From assembly GCA_019096065.1 (NCBI GenBank), contig JAGUCH010000004.1:8060001-8124000 (forward strand): a stretch of DNA of 64,000 bases, given 5' to 3'. Within the stretch, counting starts at the first letter, position 1. Each line of letters opens with the position of its first letter. A program made the position numbers and the translations under genes. Positions 36,901 to 44,292 of the stretch are shown piece after piece. The stretch is from Paracyclopina nana (lineage: Eukaryota > Arthropoda > Copepoda > Cyclopoida > Cyclopettidae). The notes beneath the pieces were generated by a model. It worked only from the letters and a program-made list of their open reading frames with translations. It searched no databases and had not been told where the DNA came from.

Positions 36901-38999
36901 AGCCAAGAGGGCAAAACCTTTGTCACCATGGGCGTGGTGTTGCCATCCAAAGTGGTCAGCTTGGTCATCCGGAGACCGCCTCACTTCACGTTCAAGCCTG
37001 GCGACTACATCTTTGTCAACATCCCTGCCATTGCCACCTTTGAATGGCACCCCTTCACCATCAGCTCAGCACCAGAGCAATCGGATGTCATCAGCCTGCA
37101 TATCAGAGTGGTGGGACATTGGACTGGCAAGCTGTATGAGTACTTTGAAGCGGAGCAGAAGCGACTCCAATGCACTCTCCAAGGCGTCAACTGCTCTGAA
37201 CCAGAGTCCAAATACGAGTCCTTCCATAGGACCATGATGGCAGCCAGGGAAAGGGCCAGGAAGACTTCAAGGACTCTGATGAGACACCAGGATTCAAGGA
37301 AGTCCTCAGCTGAGAACAACAACCAAGGGTATGTCAACTATGGAGGTGATCCGGATTTGGCATCAATGACCGAGACTGAAATGAGTCTTCGCCTAAGGAT
37401 GAGCAAGAAGGCATCCCTGATGAGGTAGCACTTGTCTTCATTATTATTTCCAAGGTATATATGCAACAAGTCCATTTCAGGCAAAGAGAGGCTGGAGCTG
37501 AAAATGAAGATGGTGAGGATGCCAGCATTGTCAGGAACTTTCGATACATGCGAAGAAAGCCCACCATCATCTCATACCAGTTACCAGGTAAAAATCATGA
37601 AAAACCTTAAAACTTGGATTAATATCCTGTTTTCAAGCAGATACATTTGAAGAAGCCACCACTGAAGACTTGTCTGAAGTGGTGTCCAACTCTGATTCTG
37701 ACCACATGATCCTGGATAGGCTAAATGCTGAAGCACTCAGCAGCCAAAGCCAAGCTAGCATGATTGAAGTGATCAGGGTTGAAGACTCTGAAGATCAGTC
37801 CATGGAAGCCAAATTGACCAAGCCTTTGGTGGTGTACATTGATGGGCCTTTTGGAGCACCAACCTCTCAAATCTTCAGGGCTCAACATGCTGTCCTCATT
37901 GGCACTGGCATAGGAGTCACACCATTTGCCTCCATATTGCAGTCAATCATGCACAGATATTGGCAAGCAAGGAACACTTGTCCCAAGTGCCAGTACAAGT
38001 GGACCAGTGACCTCTCTGCTTCAGTTGGACTGAATCTGCGAAAAGTAAGCGCTGACTCATTTACTTAACTATATCTCATGTTGGAGTCACTTTAGAGCAA
38101 GATGTCATTTCAAAGAGGTATCTTGAAATCAAATTTTCTATATTTGATATTTTATGCTGCAACTCAGTTAAAGCACTATTAAAAAAGTTAGGTAAGGTAC
38201 AGTGTCTTAGTAGTGTGATACAGTGACTTCTTTTCCCATATATATCTCAAGAAGTACTGATTTTAGAGCAATGTGTCATTTCAAAGAGGTATCTTGAAAT
38301 CAAATTTTCTATATTTGATATTTTATGCTGCAACTCAGTTAAAGCACTATTAAAAAAGTTAGGTAAGGTTCAGTATGATAGCATTGCGAAACAATGACTT
38401 CTTTTCCCAGACATATCTCAAGAAGTACTGATTTTAGAGCAAAGTGTCACTTCATTGACCCCACTTTGAATAAGAAATTAAGAAAAAGTTATTCATTGCA
38501 AGATTGCTGCAAATGCATGATTTGACTGTCTTTCAGGTTGACTTTTTCTGGATCAATCGAGATCAGCGGTCTTTTGAGTGGTTTGTCAACCTTTTGTCCC
38601 AGCTTGAAATTGAACAGGCTGAGCAAGGTGGGGCCATGGAGAGGTTCTTAGACATGCACATGTACATCACTTCAGCCTTGCAAAAGACAGATATGAAGGC
38701 TGTTGGCCTCCAATTAGCCTTGGATTTGCTTCACAAAAAGGTAACTAACTAACATGCAAACTATTCATAAGAAACTGAATCATGGCTTACTTGTATTGCA
38801 GTCAAAAAGGGACTTGATCACTGGTCTCAAAACCAGGACCAATGCTGGACGTCCCAATTGGGACAAAGTGTTCAAGGAGTTGCAAGGGCAAAAGAAGGGC
38901 AAGATCACAGTGTTCTTTTGTGGATCTCCTCAACTGGGCAAAATCCTCAAGATGAAATGTGATGAATTTGGCTTTGATTATCGCAAGGAGAACTTCTAA
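3608..38999 (+). CDS. Nox5: NADPH oxidase 5-type (calcium-regulated Nox), 13 coding exons
   Basis: Transmembrane flavocytochrome that passes electrons from NADPH through FAD and two hemes to oxygen, making superoxide; EF-hands give calcium control. Predicted exons: 3608-3909, 7775-8377, 28635-28746, 31598-31695, 33316-33436, 33492-33642, 35542-36201, 36339-36571, 36763-37424, 37481-37587, 37641-38044, 38537-38740, 38802-38999. All junctions are GT-AG, phases match, total 3,855 nt, 1,284 aa. EF-loops lie at about 349-360, 392-403 (degenerate), 424-435 and 460-471. Heme histidine pairs are H660/H674 (14 apart) and H766/H779 (13 apart). The FAD motif HPFT is at 856, the NADPH glycine loop GTGIGVTP at 1104, a CPKC pair lies just downstream, and the protein ends in Phe. 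There is no peroxidase domain, so it is not a DUOX. An AATAAA lies at 39059. Exons 3-13 are very secure; exon 1 less so. Confidence 0.92.
4020..4530. repeat. 20-bp minisatellite in NOX5 intron 1
   Basis: Tandem array with consensus gctagtttgtgctcaaaata. It is nearly perfect at about 4300-4380 and degenerate elsewhere. It resumes as scattered gtgctcaatt words at about 5036-5220, on the far side of an inserted element at 4594-5027. Confidence 0.85.
4594..5027. mobile_element. Short-TIR MITE, Tc1/mariner-like insertion
   Basis: Perfect inverted ends: atatcccgttcatgtgcc at 4591-4608 and its exact reverse complement at 5013-5030. Taking TCCCG...CGGGA as the ends leaves TA on each side, as Tc1/mariner insertions do; ATAT on both sides is the alternative. 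Imperfect inverted similarity continues inward (cggaaagtaaaaaattgtcataa on the left against a matching stretch near 4950-4980). It is about 434 bp with no transposase ORF, so it is non-autonomous. It interrupts the gctcaaa repeat array, which continues on both sides. Confidence 0.7.
5036..5690. other. NOX5 intron 1, no gene seen
   Basis: Holds the degenerate continuation of the gtgctcaa array (to about 5220) and then ordinary AT-rich intron sequence. I see no exon or RNA gene. Confidence 0.5.
5690..6225. repeat. 17-bp GTAC-containing minisatellite
   Basis: Tandem array with unit gtacaatatgtactttt. It is nearly perfect at 5690-5790 and degenerate to about 6225. The palindromic GTAC core makes each unit partly self-complementary. 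Open frames on both strands (YMYFCTICTF, YCTKVHIVQK types) are artefacts. Confidence 0.9.
6226..7370. other. NOX5 intron 1, no gene seen
   Basis: AT-rich sequence. The minus-strand open frames here (63-75 codons) lack domain character and splice support. I find nothing to annotate. Confidence 0.45.
7371..7660. repeat. Degenerate GTACTTG/GTACAAGTAC repeat, left of NOX5 exon 2
   Basis: Many words of the type actagtac, gtactcaac and acaagtac in irregular tandem. The same family resumes immediately after exon 2, at 8385, so exon 2 lies inside the array. Confidence 0.7.
7775..8377 (+). CDS. Nox5: NOX5 second coding exon (N-terminal regulatory region)
   Basis: 200 full codons ending at cag|gtaggc in phase 2. 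The next exon (28635) starts with the single base needed to complete the Arg codon and reads on in the same frame as AEDEAEFREFLETV. The first half is low complexity: Pro- and Gln-rich stretches and an Asn run encoded by aac repeats near 8127. The second half is basic and ordered-looking, with LLTPEELLKLAHFRKF followed by a helix rich in Arg/Leu. This agrees with a helical segment ahead of the first EF-hand. A highly Arg-rich frame (7627-8073) is a shadow. Confidence 0.75.
8385..9445. repeat. GTACAAGTAC-type minisatellite, right of NOX5 exon 2
   Basis: About 1 kb of irregular repeats, roughly 20-30 bp per unit, built on acttgactttgtgtacaa with an internal palindrome gtacaagtac or a variant. 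Long minus-strand open frames with CTSTQNQVQ-like repeats are by-products. Confidence 0.85.
9446..10198. other. NOX5 intron 2, no gene seen
   Basis: Contains a short CG-bearing stretch at about 9690-9750, with tcctcgaggagtctcggtcg and then ggacgcctatcc. Its ending resembles the 2.0-kb fragment (ggacgcctaat). The rest is T-rich intron. No exon is seen. Confidence 0.4.
10199..10367. mobile_element. Palindromic MITE, copy 1
   Basis: 169-bp near-perfect foldback. The left arm starts ggcccggtccttcgcaggtt, and the right arm is its complement, ending in aggaccgggcc. Each arm is about 65 bp and includes a gtatttaaatac palindrome; the centre reads atagcagctacttaaatac. The direct flanks are GAA on both sides, a 3-bp target duplication. 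Ends and centre closely resemble the element at 52395-52562, so both belong to one family. There is no coding capacity. GG-type ends with 3-bp duplications fit PIF/Harbinger-like non-autonomous elements, but the superfamily is only inferred. Confidence 0.85.
10368..11225. other. NOX5 intron 2, no gene seen
   Basis: T-rich then mixed intron sequence with a polypyrimidine run near 10500-10575. No exon or RNA gene found. Confidence 0.45.
11226..11725. repeat. 20-bp minisatellite
   Basis: Tandem array with unit gagtcattttgcctcaattt, about 24 copies, mostly 80-95 percent alike by eye. Confidence 0.92.
11726..12735. other. NOX5 intron 2, no gene seen
   Basis: Mixed sequence. At 12184-12212 there is an alternating purine-pyrimidine run (cgcacgtgcgcacgcgcgcg and on), a potential Z-DNA segment. 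A gctgctgctgctgc run lies near 12543. No convincing exon. Confidence 0.4.
12736..13370. repeat. 19-bp minisatellite
   Basis: Tandem array with unit tcatttggctcaaaatgcc. It is almost perfect at 13090-13270 (about ten copies) and degenerate before. Open frames on the + strand with a 19-residue period (LAQNASFGSKCLIWLKMPH) are artefacts of three 19-bp units per 57 bases. Confidence 0.92.
13371..14225. other. NOX5 intron 2, no gene seen
   Basis: AT-rich sequence. The minus-strand frame at 13864-14148 shows no domain. Nothing to annotate. Confidence 0.4.
14226..14515. repeat. 19-bp minisatellite, inverted relative of the 12.7-13.4 kb array
   Basis: Unit near cattttgaggcacatgagc, in about 12 imperfect copies. 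Its reverse complement (gctcatgtgcctcaaaatg) closely matches the unit of the array at 12736-13370, so the two arrays face each other across about 0.86 kb. Confidence 0.75.
14516..15160. other. NOX5 intron 2 with a possible CTCF-like site
   Basis: Mostly AT-rich. At 14790-14825 there is a compact CG-rich patch containing GCGCCATCTCGCGG (14808-14821), which resembles the GCGCC(A/C)(C/T)CT core known for CTCF. No exon seen. Confidence 0.35.
15161..15490. repeat. Degenerate taggtct/aaaagtagg repeat
   Basis: Irregular copies of aaaagtaggtctt and taggtctaaatgat over about 320 bp. Lower identity than the other arrays. Confidence 0.6.
15640..15745 (+). promoter_or_regulatory. Candidate intronic promoter with non-coding first exon
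   Basis: A TATA-like aataaaag (15649-15656) lies about 30 bases before two arthropod-type initiators TCAGT (15670 and 15681). A GC-rich leader follows and ends at a good donor, aacaag|gtaaag (exon end 15745). No ATG lies in the 63-base leader. If used, it would start a shorter NOX5 transcript or a nested non-coding RNA. This rests on motif layout only. Confidence 0.35.
15746..16435. other. NOX5 intron 2, no gene seen
   Basis: AT-rich, with scattered ttttggctgaat words near 15910-15965. No exon found. Confidence 0.4.
16436..16860. repeat. Degenerate gagccaaaattgct repeat
   Basis: Irregular units of about 20-30 bp built on tttgagccaaaattgcta and tttcagccaaaaat. Clearly tandem in style but poorly conserved. 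Confidence 0.65.
16861..17424. other. NOX5 intron 2, no gene seen
   Basis: Ordinary AT-rich sequence; no exon or RNA gene found. Confidence 0.4.
17425..18435. repeat. 18-bp CTCAG minisatellite, about 1 kb
   Basis: Tandem array with consensus ctcagtagctcagttaat and many variants. Almost every unit contains two CTCAG words. Coding-like frames with HLSSVDL or SSLVNLSSL patterns are artefacts. Confidence 0.9.
18436..19065. other. NOX5 intron 2, no gene seen
   Basis: Open frames exist on both strands (18625-18963 +, 18633-18878 -) but are T/A-rich, overlap each other and lack domains. Nothing supported. Confidence 0.4.
19066..19535. repeat. 20-bp minisatellite
   Basis: Tandem array with units such as tctattttgttctaatatgg and a variant (tctattttgcaattatatga). 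A block of about 100 bp containing gcaattataatcaatattgc occurs twice (about 19173 and 19402), a higher-order duplication. Confidence 0.85.
19536..22075. other. NOX5 intron 2, no gene seen; one old duplication
   Basis: About 2.5 kb without a convincing exon. At about 20326-20640 and 20640-20955 there are two diverged direct copies of a ~314-bp segment. The best-kept part reads aacaaaaggtgct, gaaatgca, tttgga in both. A second conserved part is gattggtcatac against gattagtcctac. Confidence 0.45.
22076..22385. repeat. Short tcatctgcccatttaagcc repeat
   Basis: Three near-perfect copies of a 20-bp unit (cccatttaagccttcatctg) at about 22105-22175, with looser gcccattt and agccc words to about 22385. 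Confidence 0.65.
22386..23635. other. NOX5 intron 2 with an ETS/E-box motif patch
   Basis: Contains loose aaatgcc and agtgcc word repeats at 22940-23075. At 23310-23355 there is a compact patch with ACTTCCGG, CACGTGG twice, then gcgcgc and a cagctg. No exon seen. Confidence 0.4.
23636..24120. repeat. 24-bp minisatellite
   Basis: Tandem units of about 24 bp, made of gagcttttgtttac followed by attcaaagct, in about 18 imperfect copies. Confidence 0.88.
24550..24860. repeat. Clustered CCACTGTGG words
   Basis: At least seven copies of the palindromic word ccactgtgg or cacagtgg in about 300 bp (24552, 24609, 24634, 24655, 24708, 24746, 24848). Spacing is irregular and each is embedded in different sequence. 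Confidence 0.6.
24861..26305. other. NOX5 intron 2, no gene seen
   Basis: AT-rich; no exon or RNA gene found. One further ccactgtgcggg lies near 25974. Confidence 0.4.
26306..26565. repeat. Degenerate aatttcccgccattttt repeat
   Basis: Five to six spaced copies of tttcccgccattttt or similar (26320, 26362, 26420, 26497), alternating with the palindromic-looking aattcaaatttgaatt. Confidence 0.6.
26566..27035. other. NOX5 intron 2, no gene seen
   Basis: AT-rich; nothing supported. Confidence 0.4.
27036..27600. repeat. Degenerate ccaatgcctc repeat
   Basis: Irregular units of 25-60 bp sharing aatgcctca and aaatcc. The last two copies (gatacc, ccaatgcctcaccaaaattc, aacat) at about 27512-27580 are nearly identical. 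Confidence 0.65.
27601..28305. other. NOX5 intron 2, no gene seen
   Basis: No convincing exon. Minus-strand frames at 27746-28028 overlap one another in three frames and lack domains. Confidence 0.4.
28306..28520. repeat. 19-bp minisatellite just before NOX5 exon 3
   Basis: About eight copies of tgtgaaattcccatttttt, nearly perfect at 28334-28460. The array ends about 115-180 bases before the acceptor of exon 3 at 28634. Confidence 0.9.
28747..30535. other. NOX5 intron 3, first part
   Basis: No exon seen. It contains one tRNA-like promoter segment on the minus strand (described separately). Two loosely similar stretches, at about 28850-28990 and 29650-29830 (ttcagctgcatt, caaaattgcttg, aagtgaa, gttaggctatttt), look like an old ~800-bp spaced duplication. 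Confidence 0.45.
29405..29515 (-). repeat. tRNA-like Pol III promoter segment, possible SINE
   Basis: Read on the minus strand there is an A-box-like TGGCTCAGTGG (29501-29491) and a B-box GGTTCAAGTCC (29441-29431), with starts 60 bases apart. A tRNA cloverleaf does not close well: the acceptor ends do not pair and the T-stem is weak. I therefore read it as a tRNA-derived relic or SINE head rather than a tRNA gene. Confidence 0.35.
30540..31590. repeat. 14-bp GAGCACAACTCTCT satellite with a perfect core
   Basis: The unit gagcacaactctct is repeated exactly 16 times at 30973-31196 (224 bp without a mismatch that I can see). Degenerate flanks run from about 30540 to 31590, ending right before the acceptor of NOX5 exon 4 at 31597. 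Since 14 is not a multiple of three, three units (42 bases) give a 14-residue peptide period. The minus strand stays open in more than one frame (RELCSESCAQRVVL), which is an artefact. Confidence 0.95.
31696..32160. other. NOX5 intron 4, no gene seen
   Basis: Unique AT-rich sequence; no exon found. Confidence 0.4.
32161..32525. repeat. 20-bp ggaaccacaattttta repeat, left part
   Basis: Imperfect units of about 20-22 bp (tttgtgtaaccacaatttta and relatives) in NOX5 intron 4. Nearly perfect at 32460-32525. Confidence 0.8.
32526..33025. other. Unique segment inside the intron-4 repeat array
   Basis: About 500 bp without repeats, flanked on both sides by the same aaccacaattttta array. This looks like an insertion. 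I could not find clear inverted ends or a target duplication. Confidence 0.35.
33026..33295. repeat. 20-bp ggaaccacaattttta repeat, right part
   Basis: Continuation of the array at 32161-32525 with more divergence (tgaaaccacaatttt, ggaaccacaattttta, tgaaacctcaattt). Confidence 0.7.
33643..35541. other. NOX5 intron 6 with recurrent GTTACCAGAT words
   Basis: 1.9-kb intron. Between 34685 and 35185 the word ggttaccagat or a variant occurs about six times in both orientations (34686, 34725, 34796, 34882, 34937, 35170). No exon seen; the 34005-34313 frame is a T-rich shadow. Confidence 0.45.
36223..36319. repeat. Intronic hairpin in NOX5 intron 7
   Basis: gcagccatgtgcagt (36232-36246) and its exact complement actgcacatggctgc (36286-36300) form a 15-bp stem with a 39-base loop. 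An outer cagtttt/aaaactg pair extends it, with a large asymmetric bulge. The whole intron is only 137 bp. Confidence 0.6.
38070..38450. repeat. 171-bp tandem duplication in NOX5 intron 11
   Basis: Two almost identical units start at gagcaa (38095 and 38266), and a third partial unit starts at 38437; both spacings are 171 bases. The shared text includes tcatttcaaagaggtatctt and aaagcactattaaaaaagtt. Little divergence suggests a recent duplication. Confidence 0.9.
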
Positions 39000-39058
39000 A
39001 AAACCATTGTGTACCATATTTAATTATTATTTATATAACTTGTAAATAGCTCTCTCTG

Positions 39059-39064
39059 AATAAA
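39059..39064 (+). terminator. Poly(A) signal of NOX5
   Basis: AATAAA, 60 bases after the stop codon at 38997-38999. The convergent CCCH gene ends at 39252, so the two 3' ends are within about 250 bp. Confidence 0.7.
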
Positions 39065-39251
39065 GGATGCCATGCATTTTTACCTGATCTTTCCAATTGA
39101 AAATCGCCAAGAACTTTTTAAGAGCCACATAACATTGTTTTGTCCCATTAGCAAGAAGTGAGACAGATTTGTACCATGTCATGAATCAGTAGGTATATTC
39201 TGTTACATAATAGTAAATTATCTAAATTCTCACAGCCATTAGAAAGCACAC

Positions 39252-42200
39252 TTAAATGGCCAATTGGTCTTCTTCGCTTCCAATGAACTCAGCATGGAGG
39301 TGAGCAATCAAGGACTGAGCATCAATTGGCACCAAAACAGTCCTCAGAGTCCCAGGATTTTTTCTGCAAACGTCGTCTACTTTGACAGGCGGTTGCAGTC
39401 GACTCATCACTTGAAATACTCGCTGAGAAGCCTGAAAAAAAAACATTGGTCAATTTATATTTATTTTTTAATTTAAAAAAATTATTTTTAAAAATTATGT
39501 AAAAATCATATTTTTACCTGATCAACAGTTGTCAAGTTGAAAATGTCCAAAAATCTAAGTTTGGTATCGCTAAGTTTGTCATGCTTCTCAACTCTTATCT
39601 TGAAGTTGATCGGAGCAAGGAGATCCGGATCATCGTCCATGTTCAAGCACAAGCTCCGGATTTCAGTCTCGGTCAGCTTCCTCACAATTTGCTTGAAGGC
39701 CTCATTCATCAGCACTTGAATCTCGTACGGAGAGTAATGTGAGTATACCAGGATTTCTTGCTTGTTGCCGTCCAGGATCAAGTCTCCAGGATAGATGCCA
39801 GCATTGACGCCCCGCTGGAAAAACTCCAAGGCCATGAGATTTTCCTTCATGTGAAGCACATGGACTAGTCCTCGGATGACAGCCTCGGTCAAAGGGCAAG
39901 TCTGGTAGAAGTTGAGTACAAAAGGTAGGACAAGTGTGATTTGTTCGTCCTGAGCATTGGTGAGCGTCAACAAGGACAACGCTTCCATGATCACTCGGTT
40001 GAGCAGCTCACACTTGATCTCCTTTAGAACATTATTGTCATGATTGATGTGAATGGTCATGGGATAAATGTTGTCCTTGAACATCCTCATCAAGATGATC
40101 ATCTTCTCCATCTTCAGTTGGTCAATGACAGGAGTGTCGATCATCTTGTCAAGTAGTTGGCGGGCTAAAGCGTAAAATTCCAGAGGCGTCCATATGCTGT
40201 TGGCAACAGCTTCCCAAGGATTATGTGTGTCAAAGATGTCACAAAAGGCCACAAAAATGAATTCTGGCTTGGTCAAGAGAGCCAGGATGCAAATTTTGAG
40301 CACCTTGAACTTGTCGTGTCGAACCTTGATCGCAATGGACTCCGCGTCAGGATTGAAAAAAGTGCAACTTTTCCAAGGGTGCAGTCCAATTTTCCGGGCT
40401 TGGACCACAGTGGGCAAAACGCGTTTCAAGTCTTGGCCCATGTGGATGACCAGAGTGGCTGCCAATTGACTTAGGATTGTGACGTGCATAGGTAAGAGTC
40501 GATCCTGGAATCGTGCCAAGAGCTCGGAAGTGAATTGCTCCAGAGCTTGATCGGCCAAAGAGTTGCCCTCACTGTCCACCTCTTCAGTGACGATTTCAGC
40601 CAGCTTCTGGACTAGGTACACCTTGTCATGATATTTGGTGTTGGAAATCACAAGGAACATGTCCACAATCATGGACCACTTGCGGGCGGTGACAAGACCC
40701 AACAATTGATTTTCCAGGGTGACATCCTTGAATCCTGGTTCCAAGGGGAGTACCATGATCATCAACTTATCCAGACTCAGTAAAAGCCTTGGGAAAATAA
40801 ACTGTCATGCATGAGTGAAACAATTTTCATAAATGTACCTTTCAATGAACTCTCTAACAGGAGATTTTGGCTCTGTTTGGCTAATGAGTCGGCAAGTGTT
40901 GGCCAAGATTTGGAGCAGTGCCTTTTCCCTCGGATTGGCTAGAAATGCCAAGTCCAGGCTCATCAAGGTTGGACCCATGATTTTCAACACACTGATTTTC
41001 TGCGGATTCTTCACCTCTGGATTCTGGAGGATGACATCGAAAGTCTTCCATATCTTGTCATGAAATCCTTGATTCCAAACAAAGTCCGGCCTTTCGCAAG
41101 CGTAATTGGCCACATAGGGTAAGCGCACAATGTAAGAGGTCTGGATGAGGACCTCCCATATGGAAAAGACCACATAAGGCTGCAAGGCCAATCCTCGCTG
41201 AAGCCAATAGGAGAACACTGAATAAGCCAAATCTCCGGCGATATTCCTATGCGAAACCTGGATCTTGACAGCGATCTGGACGAGCTTTTCCAATGCGAGC
41301 GTCAAATTTTGCAACTCATCCTTGGTGATCTTGAACAGGTAGTTACGCAGAAACTCGTCCTCGGGTTCGTACATGTCGTCCAAGTCCGCATAAAAAGTCT
41401 TGCAAATGTGGAAAAAGTTCTTCTCGTCACTGCGAACCAGGACGTGAATGTCATCCAGGATGTAGTGCAAAAGCTGGAAATATTTGTTATCACATTTTTG
41501 CCTCATGAATTCCTTTTGGCTTTGGTAAATGCTTAAAAGTCGATTGATCTTTGACAGGCCTTCCTTTTTGAATGCTGGTGGCAGCAAATGGTCTTTGGGA
41601 TCACGAATGATGTCATAAAAGGCGATGACATCATCCGGGGTGAGTTCGTGCAAAAATGGACAATTGATGGGTTCAGCACATTTCTCAAACTCAATTGCGT
41701 GCAAGCACACTTGTCCATTGATCAGACGTGAAATTTCGTTAGATCTAGGATGACAATCCTTGAATCCAATTTCCTCCCTTGTTAAAACAGGAACAACTTC
41801 TGGTTCGGGATTTTGCTTTGAAGGTTCTGCTGCTGTAGACTCATTGATACTGATAGGTTCAGGGATGTCTTTGTCTATATTGTCATCATCAGAAGACTCG
41901 AATTCTTCATCGTTGCCCAGGTTGAGGATGTCTTCATCGACCTCAGCTGCTGATTTTGCATCTTTTTCAGGAGGTTGATCAGTGGACTCCATAAGGTCAT
42001 CTTGACATCTCAGTGATAAGAGTCCAGGCATGGGAGAGACCTCAGAATACACAGTGTCATCCTTGTCAGCTTGAGCATTAGCGACTTTTGGAGGATTTGG
42101 TGATGGCTCAGTTGACTCCACAAGCAAATCTTGGCACCTCACATTGGTCATGCAGCCACCAGGCATTGGTGAGATTTCAGAGTACACTGAATGCTCATGG

Positions 42201-43800
42201 TCCTCCTTTTTTCTCGACCCCTTTTCAAAAAGTGGCAGATTGATCACCAATCGCGAAGAAGTCGAACTTGAACTACTCGAAGATGATGATCTTGGCCTCT
42301 TGGCAATTTTCCTCCTCCTGGATCGTCTTGATCTTCTGGATCTAGACCTTGAACTTGAACTGGAAGAGCTTGAAAATCTCCTTGAGTGGACTTTTTTCTG
42401 CGGGTCTTTCGTAGAGGAATCTGGACTCATCCGCTTTTGCACCAAGTTGACGATTGAGATGTCTTCGTCAGACTCTGGAACTTCACCCTCCTCCAAGACA
42501 TCATCATTGCCATTGTTTTCCATCTCAGAGTCTTCTTCCGGCTTGGAGTCTTTGGCTTGCCCATCAATTTGTGGAACAGGTGAGAGCAATTCAGGCCTTG
42601 ACCTTCTGGAGAGCCCGAAATCCTTGGAGCTGCCTTGGCTTGAGCACAATGAGGGCAAAGTCAGCTTTTGGCTCAGCTTGCTCATGATTGCTGATCCAGG
42701 ACCTTGATTGCCATTCTCAGGCAATTCCGCCATTTCAGTCAGTTGACTTTTGGCATTGGTGACATCCAGAGGCTCCTCTTCAATGATGGGCATATTTCTG
42801 CACTTGTCACCTTGATCCTCGGTGGTGACATTGCCATTGACGTTGTTCGATCCTGAAACGGATGCATTGTTTAGAATTACTCCTGATAAGGTGGAAAATG
42901 GAACAGAATCAAGTCAAGCTTGCCAATTTTACCTCGCAAAATATCCATTAAGGAAGTCATTTTTTCCTTGATCATGTCAGCCTCGGATTTTTGAAAGAAT
43001 GCCGAAAATGGAGCTCCAGAGGCTGGCACATGGGACAAGATCCCAGTTTGCTTCTCTACTGGAGTCAACCTTCGAAATTCCACATTCAACTTTGCCTATT
43101 CATATGAAAAGATGATTAACTAGTTAATTAAATGAAAAGCAAATTACGTCAAATTCACGATCAGTGGCTGCCAACAAGTGCATAAAGGCCTTGGTGCGTT
43201 CAGTGAGCCTTTGAGGATGCTCCCTCAGAAATTTGTGCATGATTGGCTTTCTCACCCATTGGGGACAATCAATGTCGTCTGGTCTCAAGTAGGCCGAAAT
43301 GGGCATTTGCCGCCCAACAACCCTGAATTTGGGCACGATTTTAACGATATTCTTCTTTGGGCCTTTGCTCTCATTGTCGAGATCTGTTTTGGCCTTCATT
43401 TTCAGTCTGGTCAGGTTGACTCGACATTCGCGGAAATTCAGCAGCCTTTTGGACCTCGGTGACGGCGACACAAACTGATGCAGAGGACTTTTTTGGCTTT
43501 TCACCGGAGACGCGAAACTTTCTGCCTCCAGGCTCGAGTCAAGAAAGGATAAATCTGAAAAGTGAATCAATGATGTAAATGTCGCGATATTTCAGTATGA
43601 ATTTCCTTACTTTTTTTGGTGAGCATCGATCTTTTCGATCGGCGCAACGAATCGCTTTCAGAAGAGCTGTCAAAGACTTTTGGAGGGCTCATAACTTTTC
43701 GTGGGCGTAATTGGTACCGATCATTGGGACTTTCCGCTTCCGAGCTAGAATCCTGCTTTTCTTGCGGCAAAAAGGCCTTCGGACCGAGAACTCTGGCCAT
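39252..43800 (-). CDS. Large SR-rich CCCH zinc-finger protein, 6 exons
   Basis: Exons (minus strand): 43800-43611, 43554-43148, 43095-42933, 42852-40839, 40787-39518, 39431-39252. All GT-AG, phases match, 4,224 nt, 1,407 aa. The N-terminus is basic and Ser-rich, with RSKR-type patches that could act as nuclear signals. An SR-like tract (SSSSRSRSRRSRRSRRR) lies at about 406-447. An imperfect internal duplication (VYSEISPMPG...RCQD and VYSEVSPMPG...RCQD) lies at about 470-545. A CCCH finger has spacing C-x8-C-x5-C-x3-H at residues 636, 645, 651 and 655. The remaining ~750 residues are helical and repeat-like without a motif I can name. The architecture suggests an RNA-binding regulator. A relation to vertebrate TOPAZ1 (germ-cell protein) is possible but I cannot verify it, so no symbol is given. 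Confidence 0.85.
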
Positions 43801-44292
43801 TTTCCTATTTTCGCCGTTAAAACAGCTTTCCAGTTTTGACCGATGCGATTTGACGGAATTTTTAAATCGCGGTTTAAAAAGCTCAATTGTTCAGTGTAGC
43901 AGCTTGATTATTTTAGAAATTCGGCTACGAGAACCAAAAAGCGCCAAAATAAAAGAGGACAACAAAGAAAAAAGCCACAAGGATAACGCTGTCTCAACTT
44001 TCAAGTATAAACGTGTCGAATTCAGCTAAATAAGCTGACCCTTACTCTACAACCAGAAATCGGCCAAAAAACTCCAAGAAAAGCCAGTTTAGCCAAAAAA
44101 AGGTACCTAACCTGTAGACAATTGGTTTTTTCAAGAAAATAATGGCCATCATGAAGTAAACAAACCGTGATAGGCCAAAGAAAGTGAAAGCCGGTAAAAT
44201 TAGATCAATATTTGTGATATCTGTTTGATCAATCCTCAATTGTTCTCTAGCAAAATACTGAAAATACAGGCATAAAAGTAAAATACATAAGA
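43801..44292. promoter_or_regulatory. Divergent promoter region between the CCCH gene and DRC2
   Basis: Only 492 bases separate the two start codons, which face away from each other. The stretch is non-coding and contains ttttcgccgttaaaa close to the CCCH start. I found no clear TATA box and no good RFX X-box, although ciliary genes often have one. A minus-strand hydrophobic frame (44042-44359) runs back over the DRC2 start and is a shadow. Confidence 0.5.

Noticed and set aside
28635-38999. DUOX (dual oxidase) assignment
   Set aside because: No peroxidase homology domain and the EF-hands precede a NOX core directly; domain order and length fit NOX5.
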